The notes beneath the pieces are model-generated. The model saw nothing but the letters and a program-made list of their open reading frames with translations, was not told the DNA's origin and did not search any database. A DNA stretch of 64,000 nt from Spirometra erinaceieuropaei (lineage: Eukaryota; Platyhelminthes; Cestoda; Diphyllobothriidea; Diphyllobothriidae), in NCBI GenBank assembly GCA_902702965.1, contig CACRXP010000434.1, forward strand, positions 260,966 through 324,965, written 5' to 3'. Within the stretch, counting starts at the first letter, position 1. Every line of letters begins with the position of its first letter. This document shows positions 46,416 through 57,795 of the stretch, piece by piece. The translations under genes and the position numbers were made by a program.

Positions 46416-47118
46416 ATACTTTATAATTAAAGTTAAGAAGTAGACCCGCGAAAGCCGAATCGGTTCTTTTCTAGAGACCCTGCAGTGTATGCCGCGGAAC
46501 GAAGAAAACCTTGACAAGAACATCCGAACTATCAGCGACATTTTTAGGTGCACATTAATTTCTTGCCCTGATGACACTAGATGTTTCGTCCCATAAACAC
46601 GATGGCCAGCGCCAATTCCCCCCCCCCCCCGGGGGACAGTTGTGAGATGCGTTTGAACTGAACGTACGCGGTATCGAATCTACTTTCTCATTCCACACTC
46701 GCCGCGTTTCTTCGAAAGGGCGAGGTCAAGACGACAATGGGGGGGGGGAGGGGGGACGAGCATGAAACCCTTACTCTCGACCCGCCAGGCAAGGGGTCTC
46801 CTTGGTGTGACCGACGCTTTGAGCTCGGTTTCGTGGACCTCAGAATGAGAGCTGAACGCCGGATGGTATTTCAGAAGGGCGCTTACAATGCCTGACTGCA
46901 TCATTGAATGGTCATGCGACTGGAGGAATTGGCGGAGATTATTTGAACGTCATTACTTGTCACGCGCATGTACGACAGTAGCCACGAACTCCTGCACACA
47001 ACCCGACTGACGAGCGCCGTGAGCGACTGTAGCCTATGGTTTGGTCCGGCACTACAGCAATACAACCGGTTAGGAGGCCAACTCCAACTTGGGTTTATAG
47101 TTGAGTTATCCCAGTAAG
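46416..47118. other. Intronic DNA, no recognised element
   Basis: C and G homopolymers occur at about 46619-46632 and 46740-46755. I could not recognise RT sequence directly upstream of the PLE remnant. Confidence 0.4.
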
Positions 47119-48090
47119 CTTCGCCGATAAGCTTAAACATAACGGTCGCTATGTTGTTGATATCTTCGCAGAAACCGATGTAGCAACCCTCTTAGATGCA
47201 ATCAGTCAGGCCCATCCGTCGATCAAATTCACGCTGGAGATCGAAACGGCGGGTTCGCTTCCTTTCTTAGATGTTCTTCTAAGCAGGAGAGTTGACGGGA
47301 GTAACCGAAGAAGCGTCCATCGGAAAAAACCCTGGTCTGCACAATACACGAACTTCGCCAGATTCGGAACCCTCCAACAAAAACGAAATCTAGTCCGATG
47401 TTTGGCAGAAAGAGCTAGAAAAAATTGCCTAACAGATAGCATCGAGGAGGAGCTTAGGAAAATCCAGGACTTCCTTCGCGAAAACGGGTATCCTGGCAGG
47501 TTTATTGCAAAGAACATTGCCGAACGACCGATCAAATCCGCCACACCGACTGCCGAAAAAAAAACTTTGTTCTTCAAGGTCCCTTTCCAAGGGGACGCTG
47601 CGAATGAACTCCTAATGGGGACGCCTTGACCAAGCTGTCTTGCGAACCGTCCCAGCAGCAAGGGTTCAAATATCATTCTCTTCTAATCCTATTTTGCGCG
47701 GCGAAGGTAAGGGTAAGTTGCCACCGCAGACCACCTCAATGTGCATATATTCCTTCACTTGCTCCCTGTGGAGCAGGTTATATTGGTCGCACGAGTTGGT
47801 GCTTATCCAAGAGAATACGGGAACACCTCCCGGCATGGCTGTGAAAAGGCGAAACGAGAAACATAAGCAGCGCCATTCTCGCGCATGTTGTCGATTCCGG
47901 ACATCGTGTGGACCCCAACAAAGCTTTTCGTGTGATTTATAAGGTCCCATCGAGCTACCCTAAGCTACTAGGCCAGCGCCTGTTAGCGACAGCAGAAGCG
48001 GCCGCCATTAGGTTACGAAAGCCAATCTTATGCGCACAGAAGAACCACGTTCAGGCTCCGCGCCTGCAGTGGTCGAAGGTCGACTAACAC
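47119..48090 (+). pseudogene. Penelope-like element: RT end and GIY-YIG
   Basis: This is the best-preserved PLE coding remnant in the window. It starts at the catalytic box (RYVVDIFAETD, second position V for D), then IKFTLEIETAGSLPFLDVLL, RSVHRKKPW, NFARFGTLQQKRNLV, ENGYPGRFI and LFFKVPFQGD up to about 47636. Another frame carries QISFSSNPILRGEGKGKLPPQ and SMCIYSFTCS. After a further shift come the GIY-YIG nuclease (CGAGYIGRTSWCLSKRIREH) and SAILAHVVDSGHRVD, to QWSKVD near 48085. At least one stop and one frameshift break it, and the 5' RT half is missing. In PLEs this enzyme copies element RNA at a nicked target. No hammerhead-bearing terminal repeat directly follows. Confidence 0.88.
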
Positions 48091-48654
48091 TGCAACTCTC
48101 TGCGCCCTTCGCTCTCAACCCGCCCCTGGCACTGACTGCTACTACTTCCTCCTCCCCCCCCACATTCCCACACCCCGATTTCTCTTATCGGTGACTTGTT
48201 TTAGTTCTACTCCGTTCTCATATAACTGTACTGGCTCGTCGAGAATTTATCCCAATGTCTTTTGGGTCACGGATAAGATAACTTCCAATTAGCGATATGT
48301 CCGGGGGGTGGGATTCGACTAATGGATTAGCTTCTTCTGGGATCTTTGCGTTGGCAGTCGAGGCGGAGGTTCTGGGTCGTCGAATCCGAGATTTACAGGA
48401 AATCTTCTCACATTCCACGAGCTACCTCACGCAACCGTTGTCCTGTGATCCATCACTCAAACAGCCCTGATTGGACTTTCCGAGGTGACCGTTGCTGAGC
48501 GGAGCTATTCCTCGTCCAGCAGCAACAATAATAACAGCCGCCCTGGTGGTATATGAGACTGGTTCCGTGTGGGAGAACTGTGACTCAAGCAAATCGCGTT
48601 CCATGCTGCACTTCCATATCTTTAGCAACTGACAATTCGTTGGGTTACTTGAGT
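48091..48654. other. Intronic DNA, no recognised element
   Basis: It may include the 3' non-coding end of the preceding PLE. I see no terminal-repeat motif here. Confidence 0.4.
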
Positions 48655-48930
48655 CATGCGTATCAGGCCAGTTATCGCCAACAGAAACGAAGAGACCAGT
48701 CCGAGGAAGCAGCCGAGAAGAAGGGGAGACGATCGCTGATGAAGGAGGGAGGGGGGCGTGAATATTCATAGGTATGCGGTGGCATAGCGACTGCATCCTA
48801 TACATACTGCGGCCCCTTGTGCATGAACCACCCGTATCTGCTAATGTCTCTAATGACGGGTTTGAGCAGGAATTCGAAACGTCAGGCGAATAAAACTCTT
48901 GTCCCAGCGATCGTGTCTCCTTCCCTGTAA
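48655..48930 (+). mobile_element. PLE terminal palindrome, decayed
   Basis: The left part (CCAACAGAAACGAAGAGACC...GAGACGATCGCTGATGAAGG) is an inverted terminal fragment. It is followed by GAATATTCATAGGTATGCGG, TGCGGCCCCTTGTGCATGAA and the direct-orientation terminal repeat ending GCGATCGTGTCTCCTTCC. The hammerhead-like core is damaged (CTAATGA instead of CTGATGA), although GAAACGTC is intact. Confidence 0.75.
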
Positions 48931-50475
48931 CAAGGAAGTGATAAGCTGGTGGTTCGACGTCCCACAAATCTTCAGCTGTAGAGAATAAACTCGACGATCC
49001 GCCGTGACTGCGGAACTACCGGATTGATCCCCGGTGTCTGTCAGAAGGAGGAGAAGGAGAAGCTGCACCTTGACAGAAGTGTCCCCATGCAGTTTAAGCG
49101 ACCAAGACAGTGTGAGTAAGAGGAGTAAGTGTGCTATCGTGCTCGCTGCGCATGGAGTTCAACATGACGATTAACACCGTTGCCGCTAGAGTTCCGGACA
49201 CCCCTACATCCTTGGAAGGACCTTGTGGCGACCTGTGGCAAAATCTTGCCTGCAGTTCCTGCTAAAGCCATGGACACTTTCCTGTGTGCGCTTAAAGCGA
49301 AGTATCTATTATTTCAGTAGTATCACCTGTCGGGAATTCCTGACATGGCGAATTTAAAAAATCAAATTTTGGCTTTTTTGTTTCCGGGCAGGCAGTTGAT
49401 GTTCATGGTGCTATTGAGCTGAAGTTCCACGAACTTCTTCGATTCCATAGTTAGAATAGTGTGGTTGCTATTACTGCCGGTGTTGAAATGTTGGACGTCG
49501 CCGTCCGCCTCGTATTATAGCCGTGCTCGACAAACACGAACTTTGACCTGACCGTTCGCAGCTGGGGGTTGACCGCTGGCGGACTCGCCTGATCTTGCGG
49601 CCGGCGTACTTGTAGTCAAGTCAGCGTGCCTGTTAGCCCCCCCGACCTCAGTCGTTGACGTTCGCGTGCGTGGCTTTCGGCCTCGCTGGCTCATCGGTGA
49701 GGCAATATTCGACGTTGGTCGCGTGACTTCCGACCACCCCCTACCCTCTTTTCCGTGAGCGTCGGCTCTCTGTTCCGCGTGCTCGCCTGCTATATTGGCT
49801 CTGTCCCATCCGATCCGATCCTTACGCGTAACTCCTGGTAGGCGGGGTGGAGGTCGTTAGCCCGGTCGGGGGTGTCAGTCGAGGTCCAACGTTCGAACAC
49901 TAGTCTGGCCACTTTCTCATCGCACAACCGATCACCTTTGCCCTCTCAAAAGCGAAGCTGTAGCTGAGTCATTGGATCTGGCCATAGACCAGAGAGAGCG
50001 AGAGAGAGCTCATCTCTGTGATTGATTGCAAGTTAGTGTTCATCCGATTTTGTGCCGGGGCGTTTGCCCGCTTCCCCAACATCCCCTGCATCACAATCTT
50101 GACATGGCGTGCGGATTGTTTTGTTATTAGCATCGGATTTCTGGATGTCATGATTTACTGCATGATTTTGCCGTTGCCTCGGAAACTATCTTCACATAGG
50201 GGACCCCGACTCAGCCTTCCGGCATTTCTCCGCTTGGCCGTTCGAAATGAGGCTTTCTGAGGTGCTTGCATATGGACTGCTTCGGATAAACATAAGCGTT
50301 AAATAGGGCGTGTAAGAACTTCATTTCCCCCTTCTCCCATTGTCATTGTGGAACTGTGTTTGAACGTGTTGGAGGAGGGCCCTGGCACAAATGCGTTTGT
50401 GATCAGCTGGCTGATGGCTTTGGTAGTGGAGGATACGCCTTGCGTTAGTTGTCTTGCGATAGACTGCTGTCTTCA
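48931..50475. other. Intronic DNA, no recognised element
   Basis: G/C-rich around 49500-49900. Short frames only. Confidence 0.4.
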
Positions 50476-50479
50476 CAGA

Positions 50480-50815
50480 TCTGGTTACCGTAAGTGCTTG
50501 TTCCGTTGTGCCTTAGGGCCTATATATATATAATGGTAGGGGGCGCTCACCGATCGTTCTTACGGAACTCACTCGTTCCGTTGTGCCTTACGGGCTCTCT
50601 CTCTCGAGCCCAACCAGCAGCCGCACAGCGGCGCATGATATATAGGCAGTATGGTATTACCGACAAAGACAAGGGAGACTGAAGTGGCCATTTCTGTCTT
50701 ATTAGCTGTCGTCAGCCCGTCATACTAAACCCGAAGTGTGGAACACCGGAGGCTCGAACTCGCAATCCGTTAGTTAGAAGTCCACGCCTCCAACCACTGG
50801 ACCACGAACCCGTGT
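50480..50815 (-). mobile_element. tRNA-derived SINE, family S2
   Basis: On the minus strand the head GGTTCGTGGTCCAGTGGTTGG (A-box-like) and the B-box-like GCGAGTTCGAGCC are well preserved (about 50735-50815). The body is shared with 34360-34650, including the imperfect inverted repeat GGGCTCTC/GAGAGCCC-like region and GCCGCACAGCGGC. It ends near a TATATATATAA stretch at about 50521. It is a SINE and not a tRNA gene, because the tRNA-like part is fused to the shared body. Confidence 0.78.
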
Positions 50816-50915
50816 TTCGAATACAATATGGTCCATGAATTCGTCCTCTCTTCTTCTTCGTCTTCTTCAGGAGATGATGAACGCGATACAATGTCTGGAC
50901 GTCGATTTTTTTACG

Positions 50916-50942
50916 CATATATATATATATATATATATATAA
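50916..50942. repeat. (AT)n microsatellite
   Basis: About 12 AT units. Confidence 0.85.
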
Positions 50943-51073
50943 CATTTATTTCGCGTAGCAGCGGACATGTTGTCAAAACACGCGCCTGGTCTTTTACCTA
51001 TTACCTACGTTTGGTGTATGGCAGAACCACTATCGTTTACCTGAATACACCGATCTGTCTTCTTTTTACCTAG

Positions 51074-51472
51074 AGTCGGATACAAGCCAACAGCAGACGT
51101 GGCCTTCAGAAAGCAGTGATAGCGGCGAGGAACCGGAGCAAAGGAAGGAAACCTCCACAGGTCTCATGGTGTGCGACCCACCCTCACAACATCCTCCGCC
51201 TTTCCCAGTTTCTACTGAGCCCCATCAAGGCACCAATTCTGCGGAACAACACCAATTCGCGCCGCCTACCAAAGCACCGGCCGAGGACCTGTCGGATGAG
51301 GGCAACACCTGGACTGCCGATTACTTCACTTATGACGAGACCCAGTCCCAACGCAATCGTGCCAACTGGCCACGGCGGTCTGATTCAAAACTCGTCTACC
51401 AGCCCTGTGGCAGCAATGCTGGTGGTGAACTCTCTGAGGTCATTCGCCGACCCCGGCTGAGCCCCACTGGAG
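51074..51472 (+). CDS. Exon G: acidic cytoplasmic tail
   Basis: The acceptor TTCTTTTTACCTAG and donor CTGGAG-GTGAGA bound 399 bases. A phase 1 start joins exon F to give EESDTSQQQTWPSESSDSGE. The 133 residues are rich in Ser, Glu, Pro and Gln. The first part contains several acidic Ser motifs (SESSDSGEE) of the kind phosphorylated by casein kinase 2. A Pro-rich run (HPPPFPVST) could bind SH3 or WW domains. WTADYFTYDETQ and KLVYQPCG follow. These roles are inferred from short motifs. It ends in phase 1, matching exon H. Confidence 0.82.
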
Positions 51473-52089
51473 GTGAGACGTTTTTCGAAGGCTACTGTGT
51501 GCGGCGTACTCTTGGTTCTCTGTCTCTCTAATGTGTGTGTGTGTCTTTAGCTCGGGCCAGCTCTCATTGTCTCCAGGTGCGCAGATTGGTGCTTGGAGTC
51601 CTTACGCGTGTCCTTACCTTATATGATGAGGACAACTTCGATTAGTGGGATTCAACTCAATGGCTTCTTCCGTATCCGAAGTAATGGTCAGATCTTGTCA
51701 AACTCTGGAAGGTAAGGTAGGGTTGGGCATTCAGTATACGGCCTCCGAGAATCCAGCAGCTACGCGCCAGACGCAGCGGTGTTGACAAAAACAACCAACA
51801 TTCCGGAGTCATTGAGAGTTCTTCTTTGAAAAGTGGTTTAAGCTGGTAGTTTTTGGTCTGCCTAACCGGTGTCAGACCTGTGCTAGGCGAGTGGGGCTGT
51901 AAGAAACTCCTTATCATCTCACTTATTCTTCCGCAAATATCCATGTCAGTGCTTTTCACCCTGTGACAAATGAATCCTGCTTTATACAGAATATTCGCCA
52001 GTACGGAGAGCGCTGCCTTGGTAACCCATCTTGCCACTCCTTGCTCTGTCGTAAATTGAAAGCCTTTTTCCCCACCGACGGAAGGAACT
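51473..52089. other. Intronic DNA, no recognised element
   Basis: A 126-codon minus frame at 51657-52037 has no features I can place. It could be transposon-derived. Confidence 0.4.
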
Positions 52090-52425
52090 CGGGTCAGATG
52101 TGGCTATGTAGCCGCACCTGAGGTAAACAAATCCCGGTCACCTGCAATACGGGGCCAGCGGTAACAGGGATTTTTAGAATAGGGGCCGAGGAACGCACAG
52201 GCGACGAAGTCAAGTAGTTGTATGCAAAAGAAAAGCTATTGGAAATGCGCGGTTGTACTTTGAGTGATTGATAAATATTTGCCCTAAACCTAGCCCTAAC
52301 CCCTTACCCTAAACCCCCAACCCTAACCCGATGTCCTAACCTCCAACCTTAACTCTTACCTTAACCCTAACCCCACCACTAACCGTAACCCTTAACCGCA
52401 GCTGTAAACCATAACCCTGAAACAT
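52090..52425 (+). repeat. Family T repeat with CCCTAA array
   Basis: The head GGTCAGATGTGGCTATGTAG, TATGCAAAAGAAAAGCTATT and GGTTGTACTTTGAGTG are followed from about 52270 by imperfect CCCTAA units (CCCTAACCCCTTACCCTAAA...). This is the same head-plus-telomere-like-tail unit as at 7037, 15048 and 21200. Confidence 0.87.
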
Positions 52426-53163
52426 CCAACGCAAAAGTTAAAAGGAGACGACAGGCTGAAAGTCAAGAATGGCCACCGGCAGTGAACCAAAAAAGGTAGA
52501 CACGGCAACAAAGAAACAAGGCCGCCAACAGGACACACACCGCAACGCACAGCAACACCATGCCCAGACAATCACACCGACTAAAAATAATTAAGTAGGT
52601 CAACAGTACTGTGGTCATCAGGTGCGGCAACATAACCGCAGCATACCGAAGCCCGATAGGCTGTCTTCGCGATGTTCCGTTCTTGGTCTTTCCATGTTGA
52701 TGAGGCGAATGCCTGCCGCTGATACATAGGACTGTTGTCGTGAGCTCTGTATACAGAGGAAGTGGAGGAGAGGGGGGGGGTCATTGCATGAACCAGACAC
52801 AAGACTGCCCACAGCCTCAGATACTCCCCACCCCCCCCCCCCCAAAGCTTGGATGAGGCTTCAGACCAGGTGAGTCTGTGAAGGGGTCCACTGAAAATCT
52901 CTATTTTTAGCGCAGTTGCTATTACCGCTTAGCGAGACTGTCTACTTCGATTCCGGCCGGACGCGTACAGTCGAACCGTCACCTGGATCACAGCCAGATG
53001 ACTGGAGCAAGCCCCACCGACTGACTGATTGTCCGTCTTCCATCGAAATCGATAAGTAGCGCCACTGCCACTAGCGGGGGGGGGGACGGGTGGGTGGAGG
53101 CCAATAAGATAAACTGGCACATCGCCAATAGAAGTGAAGAGACGAATTCCAAAAAGCCGTTAT
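52426..53163. other. Intronic DNA, no recognised element
   Basis: Homopolymer G and C runs at about 52779, 52828 and 53078. Short frames only. Confidence 0.4.
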
Positions 53164-53890
53164 GAAGAAGGAGACGCGATCGCTGGGACAAGAGCTTTAT
53201 TCGACTGACGTTTCGGATTCCTGTTCGAACCCATCATCAGAGACAACAGCAGATACGGCTGATTCACGCACAAGGGGCTGCATTATGTATAGGATGGAGT
53301 CGCCGTGATACCGCATACCTATGAATGTTCACTGTTTCCCCCTCCTGCATCAGGGATCGTTGCACTTGGTGTGCTGACTATTTGATGTCCGACATTCACG
53401 TCGTTAATTGCTGCAATTTCATCACATGTGTTAGATGTTATTGTGATGATTACTCGACCTTCTGACTAACCGACCCTGGCGTTGGGACCAGTATTCACTT
53501 GTGCGCTCCCCACGTGGCCAATTACTCCTCCTGGGCGAAGTTTCAGCACCGAGTTTGGAAGGGGAAGGTCATTGCACTTGTTAATGGACTGGGGGCCAGT
53601 AAACCATGACTAAAGCAGCTTCCGGCTCACGCGGTTGTCACCTCGAGCGAGGATTTAGGCCTCGTCGAATTTGAATGTGTGGCCGGATCTCGTCGAATGA
53701 GCCGCAACTTGAGAGCTAACGTCATTTCTCCGCACCGCTGCTGCGTGTTCGGCCATTCGCGTTCGGAGCTGTCTTCCGGTTTCTCCGACGTGTCTACAAC
53801 TACAGAAGATCCGATAAACGACTTCAGACGTTTCTCCCGTGGCACCCGTATTCGCTGTCAAGGCAAGAAGCATCTGCAGTCGTTTATCGG
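53164..53890 (-). pseudogene. PLE 3' end: GIY-YIG domain and terminal repeat
   Basis: Read on the minus strand, the GIY-YIG nuclease (EVVYRIFCSCRHVGETGRQL, then RTRMAEHAAAVRRNDV, VAAHSTRSGHTFKFDEA) lies at about 53645-53840. The ORF tail (LGVLKLRPGG-like) and the terminal repeat with the hammerhead-like core follow, ending at GCGTCTCCTTCTTCA (53164). The GIY half is degraded (normally CSCGQ-x-YVGETGR) and the RT is absent. It is the same lineage as 42731-43193 and 58190-59040 and is inactive. Confidence 0.85.
53203..53246 (-). ncRNA. Hammerhead-ribozyme-like core, - strand
   Basis: In the minus direction: CTGATGA (53240-53234), stem II GGGTTC/GAATCC (one G-U pair), GAAAC (53214-53210), GTC (53209-53207). 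Core positions are intact. Stem I has one U-U mismatch compared with the copy at 29517. Confidence 0.6.
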
Positions 53891-54715
53891 ATCTGGTGCG
53901 GTTGCGGACAAAGCAACTACGTCGGAGAAAACGGAAGACAGGCTACTCCCACACCTTGCATGCCTCAACGACAAAACAAGACATCAATAAGACTGACGAC
54001 AGGCATGAGTGCAGTTGCGGACGCGGATGGAGCTTAGGAAGTAAGTCGTGGGCAGCCTCGACCCCTATTTCATCCTGATTTACTCCACAGAAGTCGGTGT
54101 GACATTTACACTAAACACAGATTGTGCGCTGGGCTTCAGACTCAATCAGAGCTGAATGACTGTCTCATCAAATCAGCTGTTTGGTTCTGCTGGCGGTCGG
54201 TAGCCGGAACTAACCTAAGTGCCTGAGACAGCCCACACTGACGATTAATTTCTGCCTCGCATGTGCGTGGTGTGATGAGATTAGGTGGGTGAGTTTTTAG
54301 TCTCAATCTGTTCGATGGCCAAATAGCTCGAGTTCAAATCTCGGGACTTGCAGTTCCTGATAGCGCCGAAGTGCTGGTTTTAGTTTGACAATCGACTCCT
54401 TCCAAGGCTGGCATATGATTGGTCCTTGGAATTCTGATATGTACCTGTGCAGGAAACGTGCGTGTTGTGATTGGCTACTTGATATCTATAATAACTTGAA
54501 CAGGGGGATGTTTTCGAACTCGATGGGACTTCGAGTTTTCGAAGGGAAGACGCGAAAAAAATCGATGCACGTCCTACAGCTATTAAAAAGTGTTTCCTTT
54601 GAATTTGAATTAGATCGCTGGGTACCGCTGCTGACGGACAGAGTCCTTGTTCAAGTTTTTGAAGAGGTGATCTTCTGACCCCATTTAAACCACCGAATAA
54701 CTTCGGCAGTGTTAC
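53891..54715. other. Intronic DNA, partly GIY-YIG-like debris
   Basis: Around 53875-53945 the + strand contains GTTTATCGGATCTGGTGCGGTTGCGGACAAAGCAACTACGTCGG, a second and better-preserved start of the same GIY-YIG domain (VYRIWCGCGQSNYVGE) in the opposite orientation to the copy at 53.2-53.9 kb. It breaks off within about 60 bases. The rest is unrecognised; a B-box-like GTTCAAATCTC at about 54331 is the only tRNA-like trace. Confidence 0.5.
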
Positions 54716-54727
54716 TGAGTCCTGTCA

Positions 54728-54768
54728 TCCCCTCCTTCTCCTCCTCCTCCTCCTCCTCCTCCTCACCC
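54728..54768 (+). repeat. (TCC)n tract
   Basis: Short CTCCTC run in the intron between exons G and H. Confidence 0.8.
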
Positions 54769-55982
54769 TATGCGATCGTTGACTTTGTCCCGATTTGCGT
54801 TTACAAGTCCATGTACACTTTCGGATGCCTTGAGGTATCACGAGGTTTGAAAATCCGCCAGTCTTCGGGCGGGCTCAGTTTTCCTGACTAAGGACTGGTT
54901 GCCATTCACTCCTTGTTGACGTTACTCTCATGAAAAAGCTTTTCGGCGAAAGATCTGATGCCCCCCTTTGGAGTTAGACAAGCATGCATGAAGGAACCGT
55001 CACGTTCGTGGCACGCGTAGATGCCGAATTCGTCATGGCCACATCTGGGCCCAAGCACATTCGCAGTCGCCTTAAGTCTGTCTTGCCACCGAGGTGTGAC
55101 AGGGTCGTGCAGCAGATGCTGCTCAATTCTGCCTGACTGTGATTCACTTCACGCACAAGTGGTCTTCAGACAGTACGACGGAAAATTGTCGACCGCAGAA
55201 ATCATCGTCGCCATACTGATCCAACTGCACTGTTTCCTGTCACGTTTCTTCTACCGAGCACTTCCACCTTCATTACCAGTAGTTCCTCGTGCAGGCATGG
55301 CAGAATTCGGGCATTAGTCACCGATTTCTGCTCACTGCAGACCAACATTTCGACCAATCGTTGTGTCTTGTAACCCCATCCCCCTCCCATGCACAGTGAT
55401 GATTAAGCCCAAAGTCTGGCTGGAAATGGGAAACATGCCAGAAACGACCATTTCGTTTTGCCTTCTTTTTTTATAAAAACGGTATTGTCTTCAAGGTGAT
55501 GTGATTTGACTTTCGCGGTTGGCGGCTGGAGACAACACCACAACCTCCGGTTCCAAATTACGACCAGTCTCACTGTTTTATATTAAATTGTTGGGCCGCC
55601 TTTAACGACCGCTTAATATTTATTTTATATTCAGACACAATCTGGCGCCCAGGAACAACACTAATGTGCACTAATAATTATGCTTATATTGCTTAGTGGT
55701 TGGCCGAGTCCATTTCATTGTGCAACTGCCCAACTGTTTGGCAGAACCGTTGAACCCAGCTTTATCTTGGAAACGGCTCCTATAAGGCCATCTGACTTTA
55801 TGATTAATTAGTACAGCGTATTTCACGGCAAATCGCAGCACTAGTTAGGTAAATTTTGTTTGCAGGTAGGATTGCGTGTGCCTACCGTCCATTTATGTGC
55901 AGCTGTGCAAGCCAAAAGCTCTGCGGGGCTTTTCTTACTCTTTTTGTTCTTCTTCTTCTTCTTCTTTTCCCTTATTCACTAG
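54769..55982. other. Intronic DNA before exon H
   Basis: A weak S2-like trace (AACATGCCAGAAACGACCATTTC, near 55431) occurs. The pyrimidine-rich TTCTTCTTCTTCTTCTTTTC..CACTAG forms the acceptor of exon H. Confidence 0.45.
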
Positions 55983-56191
55983 GTTTGCGCAGTCGTCCAA
56001 TCTCAGACGCGATGATGAGCAATCACTACTATGACGACAGCCAGCTGATATCAGCTTCACAGATAAACCGACCGGCTGGCGCAGATAAAAGGTTCAGCAT
56101 ACTTTCCAACGACTCCCTCTATGAGACGGTGGCGGAGCCCGCAACCAGTCCGCGACCCTACGTCGATCGTCTTCACGGTCTTTCGCCAATT
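55983..56191 (+). CDS. Exon H: cytoplasmic tail with Tyr motifs
   Basis: The acceptor TTCCCTTATTCACTAG and donor CCAATT-GTGAGT are both strong. A phase 1 start joins exon G to read SPTGG-LRSRPISDAMMSNHY. The 70 residues include NHYYDDSQLISASQIN and SNDSLYETVAEPATSPRP. The Tyr residues in acidic or Ser-rich context (YYDDSQ, SLYETV) look like SH2-type or endocytic docking motifs, but this rests on short patterns. It ends in phase 0, compatible with the final exon. Confidence 0.85.
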
Positions 56192-56384
56192 GTGAGTCTC
56201 AGATGTGACTTTTCCACCCCCATCCTCTTCCCCTCCCTCCAACCCGCCCTGACATTGGCCTTGCATGTTGTGGGTCGTCGTATCACAGTTTCACTTATTG
56301 TTGTTAGTACTTGCTGCATTCTTAGACTGGTGTATGTTTTGTCGGAATTCATACATTGGTGCTCTAAGAACGTACAGTCTTACA

Positions 56385-57010
56385 ATAGGTGGACTTTCTC
56401 ATGAAATGTCAACTGAAATTCCGAAATGCATTTTTGTTTCGAAAAGATTAATTAAGTAGGGTTGTAAAACTAATCAGCCTGCAGTGTAATTATATAATAA
56501 TTCAGCTATCTCATGGTGCAACTTTCGAGCAAATGTCTTTCCTGCCTCATCCAAAAACTATACTTCGTAAAAAATACTACTTATGTAGCATGAATTTTTC
56601 TCATTGATTTTTGATGCCTTTAAAAGTTTAGCTATATTTCATGGAAAACACGCATAAAAATACTCATTCTCCCGCTCGTCCGGTAGAAAATTACGTCTTT
56701 TTTCAATTTTATACTCGAAGGAAGGCTGTAATTCGGCTTTCAAAACTTTTCCAATTTCCGACTAATTTCGAATCCGCTCTATCGTTGCACTTGCATGCAA
56801 GGCTTCCAAACTACAAACCATGTATTTCCCGCGTACGGAAAACAACACATTTCTCTAAGGTAATACACGGAGACCATATAGGGTTTATAAAATTTAGCAG
56901 GGCATTTGATCCATATTGTTAACTTTACAAGCCACATGGGTAAATGCAGAGATATGACGATTTATGAACGGCTATTTCACGGTATTAAAAAGTCTCACAA
57001 TTAGAAACGT
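56385..57010. mobile_element. Foldback element F2, left arm and centre
   Basis: The end CAATAGGTGGACTTTCTCATG, AGATTAATTAAGTAGGGTTG, ATGTAGCATGAATTTTTC and GGTAGAAAATTACGTCTTTT match the left half of 45443-46415. The right arm ends early at about 57010. Confidence 0.78.
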
Positions 57011-57110
57011 TTTTCCACCCCATCCCATACCCCTCTCTCCGATCCGCCCTGACAGTGGCCTTGTGTGTTGTGGGTCGTCGTATCACAGTTCCACTTATTG
57101 TTGTTAGCAC

Positions 57111-57795
57111 TTACAGTGCGTGACCGATCTCATGAAATGTTGGTCGAAATTCGGAAGGATTAATATAGTGGCGTTGTGATATTAATCATCATGCAGCATA
57201 ATCCTATAGTGTTTCGGACTCGCCAGGATGTCACTTTTGAGTTCACCTCCTTCTGATCTCTTGCAGAAACCGAACTTGGTGAAACAATGGCTACTTAAGT
57301 AGCATGCATTTTTCAAACCGATTTTCGATGGTCTTATAAATTCAAACATATTTCATAGAAAAAATGCACAAAAATATGCTTTCGTATACTTGCTTGGTAT
57401 AAAACCACATTGTCTTTATATGTTATGCCCTAGGTAAGTTTATCTTTCGGTTTTAAAAAGTTTATAATTATGAGGTTTTTAAGACCGTGTGATGTCTATA
57501 TATACAGCATGGCACGTGCCCGTTTACCAATATTCCTCTTAAAGTGTACAACATAGCCCGTATCCATTGCAAAATTTTATGAACTCTATACAGTATCTTC
57601 TGAAAGGCATAGAGGAATATATGATTTTCCTTACGCAAAACGCATGCAGCTGGTAGACTGAAAGGGTTAAACGCTAATGCAACGACTAATGAGGCTAAAA
57701 ATTATTCGGGAATCGGGAAACTTTTTCGAAACATAAATATACACTTTCTTCGGTCACAAAATATGAAAAACATGCAATTTTCTATCAAACAGAAT
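57111..57795. mobile_element. Foldback element F1, right arm truncated
   Basis: It begins ACAGTGCGTGACCGATCTCATG and follows the left arm of 13080-14024 through the centre (TTAAGACCGTGTGATG). It stops in the right arm near AAACATGCAATTTTCTATC (57795). The intronic sequence interrupted at 57111 resumes there. Confidence 0.8.

Noticed and set aside
51657..52037. 126-codon minus-strand frame as a gene
   Set aside because: No splice context, no recognised domain, and it lies between an exon of the + strand gene and a family T repeat. Transposon origin is possible but unproven.
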